From NCBI RefSeq assembly GCF_001570725.1, contig NZ_BCNV01000004.1, positions 158,534-222,533 on the forward strand: DNA of 64,000 nt, written 5' to 3'. Shown here one piece after another: positions 42,409 through 51,599 of this stretch (position 1 is its first letter; each line of letters starts with the position of its first letter). The notes beneath the pieces were generated by a model that did no database searches, was not told the origin of the DNA, and saw only the letters and a program-made list of their open reading frames with translations. Source of the DNA: Paenibacillus amylolyticus. Its GTDB lineage: Bacteria > Bacillota > Bacilli > Paenibacillales > Paenibacillaceae. Both the position numbers and the translations under genes were made by a program.

Positions 42409-43200
42409 ATGGAAAAAGTGATGTGTGATGGAACGACGATTTGTTATGCCGAACAAGGTAAGGGAGAAGCACTCATTTTGCTCCACGGATACTGTGGCAG
42501 TTCCTCATATTGGGATGAGGTCGTACCTGAGCTGGCACGCAGCTATCGCTGTATTGTACCTGATCTGCGTGGACACGGAAAAACAGATGCACCTGTAGGA
42601 AGTTATACGATCGAACAGATGGGCAACGATGTGTTACAGCTGATGGATGAGCTGAACGTGGAAAAGGCGGTCCTTCTGGGACACTCCATGGGGGGATATA
42701 TTGCGCTTTCGATCGCACAACGCCACCCGGAGCGTTTGAATGCATTTGGCCTGATTCATTCCACAGCCTATCCGGACAGTGAAGAAGCCAAGGAGAAACG
42801 TCTTCGCGCTGTATCCACCATTCAAACCGAAGGTATCGTGAATTTTGTAGATGGACTGGTTCCCGGCTTGTTTGCACCGGAACATGTGGACTCGTTATCT
42901 AAGCAAGTCACACGTGTGAAGGAGATTGGTTACCAGACAGCCCCTCAAGGTGCTGTTGGCGCTGCACTTGCTATGCGAGAACGCCCGGATCGCCGTGATG
43001 TGTTGTCAGCTACACCATTACCTGTATTGCTGGTAGCTGGAGAGAAGGATGCTGTTATCCCGCCAGAACGCACATTTACAAGTGACAAGCCACATATCGT
43101 GCAAGCGGTTATTGCTGGTGCAGGTCATATGAGCATGTACGAAGCTCCAGAAGAGTTAATTCAGGTCATTAAACAATTTATGGTTGGATTATCGAAGTAA
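42409..43200 (+). CDS. Alpha/beta hydrolase
   Basis: 263 aa. HGYCGSSSYW forms the oxyanion loop, the nucleophile elbow GHSMGG carries the Ser (about 93), the Asp is in VAGEKDAVIP, and the His in GAGHMSMYEAP. It is related to the RsbQ/3-oxoadipate enol-lactonase-like group, with a short cap domain (about 125-185). The substrate cannot be told. Soluble, no signal peptide. SD gagaggg. Confidence 0.88.
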   Translation: MEKVMCDGTTICYAEQGKGEALILLHGYCGSSSYWDEVVPELARSYRCIVPDLRGHGKTDAPVGSYTIEQMGNDVLQLMDELNVEKAVLLGHSMGGYIALSIAQRHPERLNAFGLIHSTAYPDSEEAKEKRLRAVSTIQTEGIVNFVDGLVPGLFAPEHVDSLSKQVTRVKEIGYQTAPQGAVGAALAMRERPDRRDVLSATPLPVLLVAGEKDAVIPPERTFTSDKPHIVQAVIAGAGHMSMYEAPEELIQVIKQFMVGLSK

Positions 43201-43302
43201 TTGATGAAGTGATTTATGTGGATTTCATTAGAAATTAGAATATAGTTTGGTTTCTGGATGACTCTACTCTCTTGTGGAGGAGTATCCAGTTCCATTCCAG
43301 CC

Positions 43303-43342
43303 GAGCCCCTGCAACGTCCCTTTCGGATAGGCAGGGGTTTGG
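43303..43342 (+). terminator. Terminator after the hydrolase gene
   Basis: GCCCCTGC pairs with GCAGGGGT over a 17-nt loop, then TTT. A second stronger hairpin (43253-43292, CTGGAT / ATCCAG) without a T-run is just upstream. Confidence 0.6.
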
Positions 43343-43475
43343 TGTATTCATGGCCAGAGCTTAGACGCGCGCGTCTTGTTTTGGCTTTTTGTCATGGCAT
43401 GAATTAAAATAACTATAAAGGGACGTTATGAGAACGATTGGATGCATAGGGTCGAATGATGAGGGGGCATACAGC

Positions 43476-44180
43476 ATGTTCAGAAAAGATTATCTGCTCC
43501 GCATGATGGAGGAAATGACAGAGGCAATTGGCAAAGTGTTCACGCTCAAACAGCAGCGTAAGCACACCGAGGCATTGTCCGAACTGGATGAGCTGATGCG
43601 CAGGCAGTTTGGATTAAATCTATCCCTACTGAACTCATTGCCAGCGGAGGATGTTATTGAAATGTTCCGTTTTCGCGGAATGATTGAAGTGGACAATCTA
43701 CAGCAAGCCGCCAGGCTAATTGAAGAAGAGGCATATATTTATCAAGAAAAGGCCAGAGTGGAAGGCATCGATGATCAGGAGAGAATGGACGCAGAGGATG
43801 AGGCCCTCATTCGATTGATGAGATCACTTCATTTTTACCTGTATGCATTGAATCATGGCGCTAATCCCAAGTTATTGGACGCACCGGAACGGGTGGAGGG
43901 TGTGCTGGGGCTTACGAAAGAATATGAACTTCCTGCTCGAACCGAAAGACAGCTTGCCCTGTATCGTGAACAACAAGGACGTTACGACCAGGCAGAGAAC
44001 AGTTGGTACAGATTGCTCCAGCTTGGTGCTGAATTCCCGGTGAGCTACCGAGATGATGTACAGGCGTTCTATGAAAGGTTGAGCCAACTTACGGACGAAC
44101 AACTGGAGCAGGGCGGTCTGCCACGGAACGAAGTTGAAGAGGGACTAGCTGAACTCAATCGTCATGAGATGAACTTATAA
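43476..44180 (+). CDS. DUF6483-like hypothetical protein
   Basis: 234 aa. ATG 43476 has the SD gaggggg 9 nt upstream. Mostly helical; it begins MFRKDYLLRMMEEMTEAIGKVF, a pattern I associate with DUF6483 proteins. The second half has tetratricopeptide-like helices (LALYREQQGRYDQAENSWYRLLQ at about 170-192). No catalytic motif. Cytoplasmic, unknown role. Confidence 0.78.
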   Translation: MFRKDYLLRMMEEMTEAIGKVFTLKQQRKHTEALSELDELMRRQFGLNLSLLNSLPAEDVIEMFRFRGMIEVDNLQQAARLIEEEAYIYQEKARVEGIDDQERMDAEDEALIRLMRSLHFYLYALNHGANPKLLDAPERVEGVLGLTKEYELPARTERQLALYREQQGRYDQAENSWYRLLQLGAEFPVSYRDDVQAFYERLSQLTDEQLEQGGLPRNEVEEGLAELNRHEMNL

Positions 44181-44276
44181 AATATGGATTGGATCAAGGC
44201 TTGTTACCTGCCTTTACTTGGAGAGGGAACGGAATTGTGGTATGGTAACGGTTGACCAAATCAAAACGAAAGTGAG

Positions 44277-45518
44277 ATGTACCCCGTGGATTCATTGCGA
44301 AAGCTTATACAAGACATCTTTGAACAGAATTCGCTGATTACAGCGACCTGGAGCCAGCTGCGCAGACGGGACAATGTCTCGTATACCAAAGTGCAAGTCA
44401 AGCCGGTGACACTGAAGAATCAGCTGCATTATCAATTTGCATTCCATTATAACAACAAAGTGCTGCACGAGAATTTGACTCCGGCTGAAGCGGCAGAGCG
44501 TATGACTTTGTTATGCGAAGAGACGTTTCGTCAAGGCCTGCTCTGTACGACCGAGGCAGACTATCAAATTTTGATCAGCAAAAAATATAAAGTATCCATT
44601 TTGACCAAATCTGCTTCCAAGACTGCGGTGGATCTGTCGCATAATCGCAAGAAGCAATATGTATTGGAAGAAGGCGTACCTGTATCGTTCCTCGTTGAAC
44701 TTGGTATTATGAACGAAGAAGGTCGTGTGCTGGCTCGTAAGTATGACAAGTTCAGACAGATTAACCGTTTCCTTGAAATGGTGCAGGATGTTATTCCGCA
44801 TCTGCCGGAGGGACGTCCACTGACCATTGTTGATTTTGGTTGTGGCAAGTCTTATCTGACCTTTGCGTTATATCATTATCTGTCTGTACAACAACGGCGT
44901 TCACTCAAGATTATTGGGTTGGACTTAAAGGCAGATGTAATTGAACACTGTAATGATCTGGCTAATCGATTGCATTATGGCGATCTGAAGTTTCTGGTTG
45001 GAGACATCGCGGACTACGATGAATTGAACGAAGTGGATATGGTTGTCACGCTTCATGCCTGTGATACAGCTACCGATGCTGCTTTGGAGAAGGCAGTTCG
45101 TTGGGGGGCTTCTGTTATTCTGTCTGTTCCTTGCTGTCAGCATGAACTGTTTGACCAGGTAGAGGCTTCCGTGATGAATCCGTTGTTGTCCCATGGCATC
45201 CTCAAGGAACGTTTTTCCGCACTGGCTACGGATGGGATTCGTGCCAAGTTGCTTGATCTGATGGGATACAAGACACAATTGCTTGAATTCATCGATATGG
45301 AGAATACGCCTAAAAACATATTGATTCGCGCTGTTCGCGGTCAGGCTGGCGAAGTGACGGAGATGTGGAACGAATATACGGCTTTCCGTGATTTCATTCA
45401 TGCCGATCCCTATTTGGAGCGGGCTTGTGCGGATTTGCTTCCTGGCGATGGCAAGCAGGCCGGTGGGAAATCAAGCAAAGAAACTGTTCAGGATTCCGCA
45501 AATTGCGATCTTTGCTGA
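44277..45518 (+). CDS. SAM-dependent methyltransferase (Methyltransf_32-like)
   Basis: 413 aa. A 170-residue N-terminal region precedes the class I SAM fold: motif I VDFGCGKSYLTFAL (about 183-196), motif II IIGLDLK, then VVTLHACDTATDAAL and SVPCCQHEL. The HACDTA and PCCQHE motifs occur in the PF13679 group, several members of which modify tRNA or rRNA. The C-terminus ends in a Cys-containing tail. The target RNA or protein is not readable. SD is weak (aaagtgag). Confidence 0.85.
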   Translation: MYPVDSLRKLIQDIFEQNSLITATWSQLRRRDNVSYTKVQVKPVTLKNQLHYQFAFHYNNKVLHENLTPAEAAERMTLLCEETFRQGLLCTTEADYQILISKKYKVSILTKSASKTAVDLSHNRKKQYVLEEGVPVSFLVELGIMNEEGRVLARKYDKFRQINRFLEMVQDVIPHLPEGRPLTIVDFGCGKSYLTFALYHYLSVQQRRSLKIIGLDLKADVIEHCNDLANRLHYGDLKFLVGDIADYDELNEVDMVVTLHACDTATDAALEKAVRWGASVILSVPCCQHELFDQVEASVMNPLLSHGILKERFSALATDGIRAKLLDLMGYKTQLLEFIDMENTPKNILIRAVRGQAGEVTEMWNEYTAFRDFIHADPYLERACADLLPGDGKQAGGKSSKETVQDSANCDLC

Positions 45519-45631
45519 GTGTGCCAATGATAATCCAGGGACATACTGCAATTAGGGTCTCTAAATGTAAACTTCAACTGAATGCACATACGTTATAGCA
45601 AGCAACTTCATAACTGTCAGATAATATCAGG

Positions 45632-45667
45632 CAGAAGGACCCGTTATCGGGATCTTCTGTCTTTTTG
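45632..45667 (+). terminator. Terminator upstream of the ligase-like gene
   Basis: CAGAAG-GACCCG and CGGGATCTTCTG form a stem with a TTAT loop, then T5. It closes the methyltransferase transcript. Confidence 0.7.
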
Positions 45668-45704
45668 TCATGCATATGGAGCGGTGGAAGGAGGGTGGAA
45701 GCGG

Positions 45705-48287
45705 ATGAAAAAAGGGACAACGGATAAGGGAATTATAAGGTACAAACGAGGTCATGGGGCGAGCGAGGAAATGATGGAACATGCTTCTGACAGGAACGAC
45801 CATGCAGAGGGTACAGAATATGTAGATAACAGGGACTTATGTAAAGAGGGCAGGAGGGAAGGTAGAGACAGTAGAGATCGTACATATCATAGGGAAGATA
45901 CATACAACAAAGATGATACATATCAATCAAATGGAGTTATCCAAACTGAGGGGTCAGGTCGTTTTCCTCAGATATTGAAAAGAGAACATTATTCAGGGTC
46001 GGGATGGACTGTTGGGCTGGGTATACTCTCCATTGTCTTGCTGCTCGCAGGGTGTCTGAGTCGAGGATTGTACTATTCAGTGGATCTGTATCCTGTCCTT
46101 CTGATCGCAGCAGGAAGCATATTAATTATAGTTGTGCTATTTCTTGCAGCTTTTCATCCAGAGAAAGAGAAAGAGAAAGAGAAAGGGCAAGCGAGAAAAC
46201 AAGTAACCCTGTCAACGGTACATTGGCTAGGGAACGATGAACGAACGGTTGGGCGAATGATTCGAATCCCGGGAATGTGGCGGGTATTGTGGCCGCTGGG
46301 GATGATGATTTGTTTTGGGCTACATGCATGGGCAGGCTCGGTGAGTAAACAGGGCAGTATGGATGAAATGCTGCGGTGGAGCCTGCTTGGGATGTTTACT
46401 CTGCTCACCGCAGTATTGGCTGCGCGCACGGATGGTGCGCGTTGGTTAGCTTGCGGTTGGCAGGTGGCAGGCGGCTTGCTTGTGTTAAGCGGCATTCTAG
46501 CCGTGTGCGGAGTATGGCCGCTGCCCTTCGGGGTAATGCGGACTGCTGACCCCGAGATCAGCTCCGCCGGAGCCCGGCTCGGCGGATTATTGCAGTACCC
46601 TAATGCGTACGGGGCCATTGTTGGCATGTACGCATTGGAGCGGCTGACAGCCGCCGCGCGAGTCATAGCCCGGCCTGTGCCGGCCGGGCGACTCATCGCG
46701 GCAGTGCTGCCGCTCATGCCTGCGCAAGCCGCGCTCCTGCTGAGCGAGTCGCGCGGCGCTTGGCTGGCGACCGGCTGCGCCGCGGTCGCCGCCTTCGCTT
46801 TGCAGCGGCGCGGTGCCCGCCTGCCGCTGTTGCTGGCCACGGCCGCGCCATTAGCGTGCGCGGCCTGGCTGTACCGCCAGCTGGCTGCTGCCCAGCTGGC
46901 GCCTGCACTAGTGCCCGGCCTGCTGGCACTAGCCGGGGCATGGGCAGCTGCGCTGCTCGGCACGCTGCTGCTGTGCCGCCTCTGGCACAGCGTCGCCGCC
47001 AAGGCCCGCGTCGCTGCCTTGACGGCCATCGTGCTGGCGGGAGCCGCCGCCGCACTGATGGCCGTGGCCTCCACCGCCGATCGCCTAGCGGCAGGTGTCG
47101 GCACTGGGGTGTCCCGCCTACAGATTTGGCGGGACGCCCTCCAGCTGTGGACCGAGGCCGCATGGCTCGGCCACGGTGGAGATACATGGCGCAACATGTT
47201 TCGCGCCATTCAATCCTCGCCTTATGTCGGAGGCGAGGTCCACAACGGTCTGCTCGATCTGGCCTTAGACACGGGCGTGATCGGCATCCTGCTTGTCGCA
47301 GGGTGGTTTCTCCTCACCCTGCGAAGCATCTTTCATTTTGCACCGCAGCTCATGCCATCCGTGCTTATTTTTGGCCTGCATGGGGCGATGGACTTTGACT
47401 GGAGCTTCACACTATTCTGGATGTTCTTCATCTGGCTCGGCGCTTGGGCAGAAGCATTGAAGAGGGAAGCGGAGGGAGTCCAACGTTCCGGCGGAACTGT
47501 AGAATACACTCCCTCCAGATTCAAATCGAGATCTAAATCCAGATCTCTTTTCTTGCGATATCTAAGAACCCAATCGCGTCCATCTACTGTCCCGATGCGA
47601 TCCTTCTTTCATATTTTTCAGCGAGTAACTGCACGGCTAATAAGGGTATCCACAGTGATGATCATCCTTTTCTGGATTGGTGGAACAGTGTGGCTGACCT
47701 CCCGATACGCTGTAGCAGAAGTGCAGTACCGTCAGGCGATGTCTGAACCGGATGGCACTCCAGCACAGAAGGTGCATCTTATGGCTGCCTTTCAGTCTAA
47801 TCCGAATCGACCGGATATCGTGATATCCCTTGCACGATCTCTTCCTGGACGAGAAGCAGAGACACTCCTTTTAAACAGCTTGTCCCATTCCCCGATGCAC
47901 CCTCAGATTTACATTGAATTGGGACGATGGGCAGCCCAATTCGGCGAGGGACAGCAGGCTGGAACATATTTTGAGCAAGCGATCGCGTTGAATCGGTATG
48001 ATAGCGGCGGTCAATCCACTGCTTTGTACTGGATGGAGAGGGCAGCGCGGCGGGAATGGGAGGCAGGATTCACGAATCGAGCCCAACAGACTGCCGCCGC
48101 TGGTGTACAGATGTATGAACGTTATCAACTGCTGGCTAAGGAAGTGGAAGCAGGAAACGTTCGCAATGATCGTCGTTTTGTACTGGAAGAACATGCTCAA
48201 GATTATGGAGAGAACCTGCGCAGGTTTGCTTCTGCCTCTGCTTCTTCTCCTCCGTTTATTCCAGAGTTGACCAAGCGGAGCCCTTGA
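45705..48287 (+). CDS. O-antigen ligase-like polytopic membrane protein with TPR tail
   Basis: 860 aa. ATG 45705 is chosen for the SD aaggaggg. Residues 1-100 are hydrophilic, rich in Asp/Arg/Glu/Tyr and probably cytosolic; helices run from about 105 to 600. A Wzy/O-antigen-ligase-type block (LLQYPNAYGAIVGM, SESRGAWLA, then LGHGGDTWRNMF and VHNGLLDLALDTGVIGI) lies at 300-560. After a basic linker there is another helix (about 650-668) and TPR-like helices (690-840). Such proteins ligate or polymerise surface glycans. The central part (about 46420-47300) is far more GC- and Ala/Leu-rich than its flanks. A GAGAAA simple repeat (46160-46187) encodes EKEKEKEK. Confidence 0.82.
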   Translation: MKKGTTDKGIIRYKRGHGASEEMMEHASDRNDHAEGTEYVDNRDLCKEGRREGRDSRDRTYHREDTYNKDDTYQSNGVIQTEGSGRFPQILKREHYSGSGWTVGLGILSIVLLLAGCLSRGLYYSVDLYPVLLIAAGSILIIVVLFLAAFHPEKEKEKEKGQARKQVTLSTVHWLGNDERTVGRMIRIPGMWRVLWPLGMMICFGLHAWAGSVSKQGSMDEMLRWSLLGMFTLLTAVLAARTDGARWLACGWQVAGGLLVLSGILAVCGVWPLPFGVMRTADPEISSAGARLGGLLQYPNAYGAIVGMYALERLTAAARVIARPVPAGRLIAAVLPLMPAQAALLLSESRGAWLATGCAAVAAFALQRRGARLPLLLATAAPLACAAWLYRQLAAAQLAPALVPGLLALAGAWAAALLGTLLLCRLWHSVAAKARVAALTAIVLAGAAAALMAVASTADRLAAGVGTGVSRLQIWRDALQLWTEAAWLGHGGDTWRNMFRAIQSSPYVGGEVHNGLLDLALDTGVIGILLVAGWFLLTLRSIFHFAPQLMPSVLIFGLHGAMDFDWSFTLFWMFFIWLGAWAEALKREAEGVQRSGGTVEYTPSRFKSRSKSRSLFLRYLRTQSRPSTVPMRSFFHIFQRVTARLIRVSTVMIILFWIGGTVWLTSRYAVAEVQYRQAMSEPDGTPAQKVHLMAAFQSNPNRPDIVISLARSLPGREAETLLLNSLSHSPMHPQIYIELGRWAAQFGEGQQAGTYFEQAIALNRYDSGGQSTALYWMERAARREWEAGFTNRAQQTAAAGVQMYERYQLLAKEVEAGNVRNDRRFVLEEHAQDYGENLRRFASASASSPPFIPELTKRSP

Positions 48288-48395
48288 ATCACTGCTGAAT
48301 CTTGACGCTTACCCAAGCAATAGAATAATGAATGTCAGCGTCGAAATAGTCTGGAAGTCCAAGCGGGCTGCTCCTGGCGGATGGGTGTCCGATTT

Positions 48396-48590
48396 TCTAA
48401 GGAACATAGGACGTCTTATTTGGCCTTTAGCTCCTCCTTTTAAATTGTAAGGAACTTCAGACAAGTTATTTTCCCAATTCTCCTGACAAAAACGTTATAA
48501 AAGGCCAAAAATCCCGATATAACGTGTCTGAGATTCCTTAGATTTCTAAGGAGGCTTAAAATCCCTGAATAAGACGCCTCAGATTCGTTA
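48396..48590. repeat. 195-bp nested imperfect inverted repeat in an intergenic region
   Basis: Outer arm TAAGGAACATAGGACGTCTTATTT mirrors AATAAGACGCCTCAGATTCGTTA. A middle block TTTAGCTCCTCC mirrors GGAGGCTTAAA. Inner arm AAGGAACTTCAGACAAGTTAT mirrors ATAACGTGTCTGAGATTCCTT. The unit AAGGAAC..AGAC..TTATT thus appears twice direct and twice inverted. The whole could fold into one long stem. The rest of the 48288-48757 gap shows nothing else. Confidence 0.75.
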
Positions 48591-48757
48591 CCGCTCGTGG
48601 GGATTAATCATCACCAATTACTCGGTGTTTATGTTCATACTCCCTGTGGTGCTCATTGCTCCCTGTAGTGGTGGGCTCCATGCTCTGCTCCAACCGTAAG
48701 CCAGAGGAGGACACTGAATTCCACCCAGAGGGAAGCTTTTCATTCCTCCATTCCTGC

Positions 48758-49105
48758 CTACAGGCGATACCCGCCAAATGCATGCTGAAACGCCTCTTTT
48801 AATGGTTCAACATCCACTTCCCACAGTGCGGCGATCTCTGCACTGACATCCGTGTTCCACCACTCACATAATTTTTTGCGGTTATCGCGATTCTCCCCGA
48901 TCCAGAGCAGATTCGTAATCACCTTACCGTAATAACATTCTTCCGCCTGCTTCATCCGTTCTGGGGAGACATACACTTTTAGCCTTTTGGCTGTACGATA
49001 CAATTCCTTGCTGCATGCCCTGCGAATCCCTCTGGCTGAAGGAAGGTTTTGACCTGATTGCTTATGTTTGACCGGTGGAGAACCGGGTATTGACTTGTGT
49101 GACAT
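48758..49105 (-). CDS. Uncharacterised 115-aa protein
   Basis: The start at 49105 is chosen for the SD gagaggag; a longer frame to 49132 lacks one. The N-terminus is basic and Ser/Pro-rich (SHKSIPGSPPVKHKQSG), followed by a compact helical part (RRACSKELYRTAKRLKVYVSPERMKQAEECYYGKV, then KKLCEWWNTDVSAEIAALWEVDVEPLKEAF). No family recognised. Soluble; ends just after the nested repeat region. Confidence 0.7.
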   Translation of the reverse strand: MSHKSIPGSPPVKHKQSGQNLPSARGIRRACSKELYRTAKRLKVYVSPERMKQAEECYYGKVITNLLWIGENRDNRKKLCEWWNTDVSAEIAALWEVDVEPLKEAFQHAFGGYRL

Positions 49106-49265
49106 CTTCTCACGCTCCTCTCCCCATACCATATGCGAACCGCTGCGAACGGGACACTACCCCAACCTCGTGAAGTAGCAACGTCCACAGCCCTGTGATA
49201 AAATAGGGACGAACATCCATGGTGCGGAGGGGCACCGCCAATCAGGATGGAGAAAGAGGGTTGAG

Positions 49266-49880
49266 ATGGACTTTATTCATAACCTTGTCAGCCAATTGTT
49301 CGAATGGATTCAAAGTCTTGGGTACTTTGGAATCATGCTTGGATTAATGTTAGAAGTGATCCCGAGCGAAATTGTGCTGGCGTATGGAGGTTTTCTCGTT
49401 TCACAAGGTAATATCAACTTTTTCGGTGCTATGATTTTCGGAACAATCGGCGGTGTGATTGCCCAATTATTTATTTACTGGATTGGCCGTTATGGCGGCA
49501 GACCTGTGCTTGAACGCTACGGTAAATACATACTCATCCAGAAAAAACACATCGACCATTCCGAAGAGTGGTTCCGCAAGTATGGTACAGGTGTCATTTT
49601 CACGGCGCGTTTTGTTCCGGTGGTAAGGCATGCAATCTCCATCCCGGCTGGCATCACGAAAATGCACGCAGGCAAATTCATCTTGCTTACTACACTCGCT
49701 GTTATACCTTGGACTGCATTGTTTATATATTTAGGGATGATTCTTGGAGATCAATGGAAGCATATTGATGAGAAAGCGGCACCATATGTTATGCCGATTT
49801 TGCTTGTTGCTCTCGCCCTTATGATCGTTTATGTACTTATTAAATGGATGAATGCTCGTAAAAAGAAAGGAAGTGTCTAG
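49266..49880 (+). CDS. DedA-family membrane protein
   Basis: 204 aa with five or so hydrophobic segments. The conserved family blocks are GYFGIMLGLMLEVIPSEIVLAYGGF (20-44) and ARFVPVVRHAISIPAGITKM (115-134), with the functionally important Glu and Arg. DedA proteins include lipid-carrier flippases (UptA-like) and membrane-homeostasis factors. The stop is 2 bp before the next start, so it forms an operon with a thioredoxin-like and an MBL gene. SD agaaagagggt. Confidence 0.92.
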   Translation: MDFIHNLVSQLFEWIQSLGYFGIMLGLMLEVIPSEIVLAYGGFLVSQGNINFFGAMIFGTIGGVIAQLFIYWIGRYGGRPVLERYGKYILIQKKHIDHSEEWFRKYGTGVIFTARFVPVVRHAISIPAGITKMHAGKFILLTTLAVIPWTALFIYLGMILGDQWKHIDEKAAPYVMPILLVALALMIVYVLIKWMNARKKKGSV

Positions 49881-49882
49881 TC

Positions 49883-50452
49883 ATGGGTAAACCCAACTTG
49901 TCTCACAAATTCGGTAAAGGTCTGCCACCGAAAGATTTTATCGAGAGTATGACCAAGAACCAAAGTGAATTCCAGGCCAACTATGATAGCTTTACTTGGT
50001 CGAACGAAGAGGATCGTGAGTTCTTTGAGAGTCTGAATCATCGCGATGATCTGCGTGTGTTAATTCTGGCTGCGGACTGGTGCGGAGATGTTGTCCGTAA
50101 TATTCCGGTTGTGTTCCAGGCGCTTGAAATCTCAGGAATCCCAACAGAGGTTCTGATTATGGAGAACCATCCTGAAGTGATGGATGAGTTCCTGACGATG
50201 GGTGGCCGTTCCGTGCCAGTCGTTATTTTTGCAGATACAGGTGGTCATGTATTGGGTCAGTGGGGACCTCGTCCGCAGCATGTACAGGAAGTTATGATTG
50301 AATTCAAACGCCTTAATCCGGATCGTGAAGCAGCAGATTATCAAGAAAATTTGGCTGTAGCACGTCAAGAGATTGGCAAACGTTATGGGGAAGGAACGGA
50401 GTCACATGCGGCCATTATCCGTGAGCTGCGTGAACTGATTTCGGGTTACTAA
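49883..50452 (+). CDS. Thioredoxin-like protein with single active-site Cys
   Basis: 189 aa. The thioredoxin fold is seen at 45-150 (VLILAADWCGDVVRNIPVV, then cis-Pro in GGRSVPVVIF). The active site reads WCGDV instead of WCxxC, so it lacks the resolving Cys and cannot run a normal dithiol cycle; this is the pattern of the thioredoxin_9 group. It lies between dedA-like and MBL genes in one operon (2-bp and 6-bp gaps). Role unknown. SD aaaggaag. Confidence 0.85.
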   Translation: MGKPNLSHKFGKGLPPKDFIESMTKNQSEFQANYDSFTWSNEEDREFFESLNHRDDLRVLILAADWCGDVVRNIPVVFQALEISGIPTEVLIMENHPEVMDEFLTMGGRSVPVVIFADTGGHVLGQWGPRPQHVQEVMIEFKRLNPDREAADYQENLAVARQEIGKRYGEGTESHAAIIRELRELISGY

Positions 50453-50458
50453 GCCGAT

Positions 50459-51091
50459 ATGCTTAACATTCGTACGTTTTCATTAGGCCCACTTCAAACC
50501 AATGCGTATCTCTTACAAGGAGATGATCCGGGTAAAGCCGTCATTATTGATCCGGGCATGAATCCGGGGCCGCTGCTTAAAGCGATCCAAGACTTGGAGA
50601 TCGAAGCCATTCTCCTCACTCATGCTCACTTTGATCATATGGGTGGGGTAGATGAGATCCGTAAATTGAAGGGGTGTCCCGTTTATCTTCATGATTTGGA
50701 GAGTGATTGGCTTACAACCCCGAAATTAAATGGATCTTTGAATTGGCCGCAGGCGACACCACCGCTTTCGACAGATCCTGCTGAATATGCCATGGACGAA
50801 GGGCAGAAGCTGAATCTGATTGGTCATACGTTTAAAGTGTTCCATACACCTGGCCATTCACCAGGCAGTGTAAGTTTGCTTTGTGATAACGACCTGTTTG
50901 CCGGTGATGTGCTGTTCCGCATGGGTGTGGGCAGAACGGACCTGACAGGAGGGCGTGAACGGGATCTGATTGATTCCATCCAGAACAAGCTTTACACCTT
51001 TGCTGATGAAGTGAAAGTATATCCAGGTCATGGTCCCAAAACGACCATTGGTTATGAGAAACAGAACAATCCTTACGTGTCCGCAAGATAA
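50459..51091 (+). CDS. MBL-fold hydrolase (YqgX/glyoxalase II-like)
   Basis: 210 aa. The metal-binding motif THAHFDHMGG is at about 57-66, with HTPGHSPGS, FAGDVLF and a terminal VYPGHGPKT, the standard order of glyoxalase II-like enzymes. Members hydrolyse thioesters such as S-lactoylglutathione or bacillithiol conjugates; the substrate is unknown. It is the last gene of the dedA operon, followed by a terminator. Confidence 0.9.
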   Translation: MLNIRTFSLGPLQTNAYLLQGDDPGKAVIIDPGMNPGPLLKAIQDLEIEAILLTHAHFDHMGGVDEIRKLKGCPVYLHDLESDWLTTPKLNGSLNWPQATPPLSTDPAEYAMDEGQKLNLIGHTFKVFHTPGHSPGSVSLLCDNDLFAGDVLFRMGVGRTDLTGGRERDLIDSIQNKLYTFADEVKVYPGHGPKTTIGYEKQNNPYVSAR

Positions 51092-51219
51092 TCCGACATG
51101 ATATGTGAAGAAAGTCTGGACAAGTGACAACTTTTTCATTAGAATAGCAATTAGTTGTTACAAGCGTTAAGGCATCATCTAACTGAAGCATTACCAAGAA
51201 ACACCCAACCTTGCGAAGC

Positions 51220-51259
51220 ACGCAGACTGTGGTCTATACCCGGTTTGCGTTCTTTTTTT
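51220..51259 (+). terminator. Terminator of the dedA operon
   Basis: ACGCAGACTG pairs with CGGTTTGCGT (with G-U pairs) and is followed by T7. The gap from here to 51530 holds no gene. Confidence 0.75.
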
Positions 51260-51529
51260 GTTTTCAGCCCCTTTTTATCAGAGAATCAGCCTGTTTTACC
51301 CTACATAGAGATGCATAATATGCTTCATCACAAGCCAGTTTGAGACCAATAGCAAGTTAGCAGCAAGTACAGATTGATTTAGAAATAATAAATTTTTAAA
51401 AATAGTATATAAGTTGAGCAATCATTTACAGGATAACGGAGAGGACAGAAAAAACCTGGAAAGCGAAGCGTTCGCCTTTATCACCGGATTTTCCCTTTAA
51501 GAAAATGGAATCGAAAAATCTGGGGATAA

Positions 51530-51596
51530 CAGCGATTGGAAGGTTATTCTGTCATCGTAGTGTCAGTGTAAATAATCTTTAGTTCGACTTATATAG
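51530..51596 (+). repeat. Copy B of the 67-bp dispersed intergenic repeat
   Basis: 56 of 67 bases match copy A (1627-1693). It is preceded by a purine-rich leader ending TCTGGGGATAA and followed directly by a short reading frame at 51600. It contains TTATTC-N17-TGTAAA in the same position as copy A. Confidence 0.75.
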
Positions 51597-51599
51597 ATC

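Noticed and set aside
43364..43375. Perfect palindrome GACGCGCGCGTC
   Set aside because: Short alternating CG tract, single copy, no flanking signal; likely chance.
46154..47209. Open reading frame of 351 codons on the - strand
   Set aside because: It is an antisense shadow caused by the GC-rich core of the ligase-like gene; its translation is Arg/Ala/Ser/Pro-rich without domains, and the + strand protein has clear helices and family motifs.
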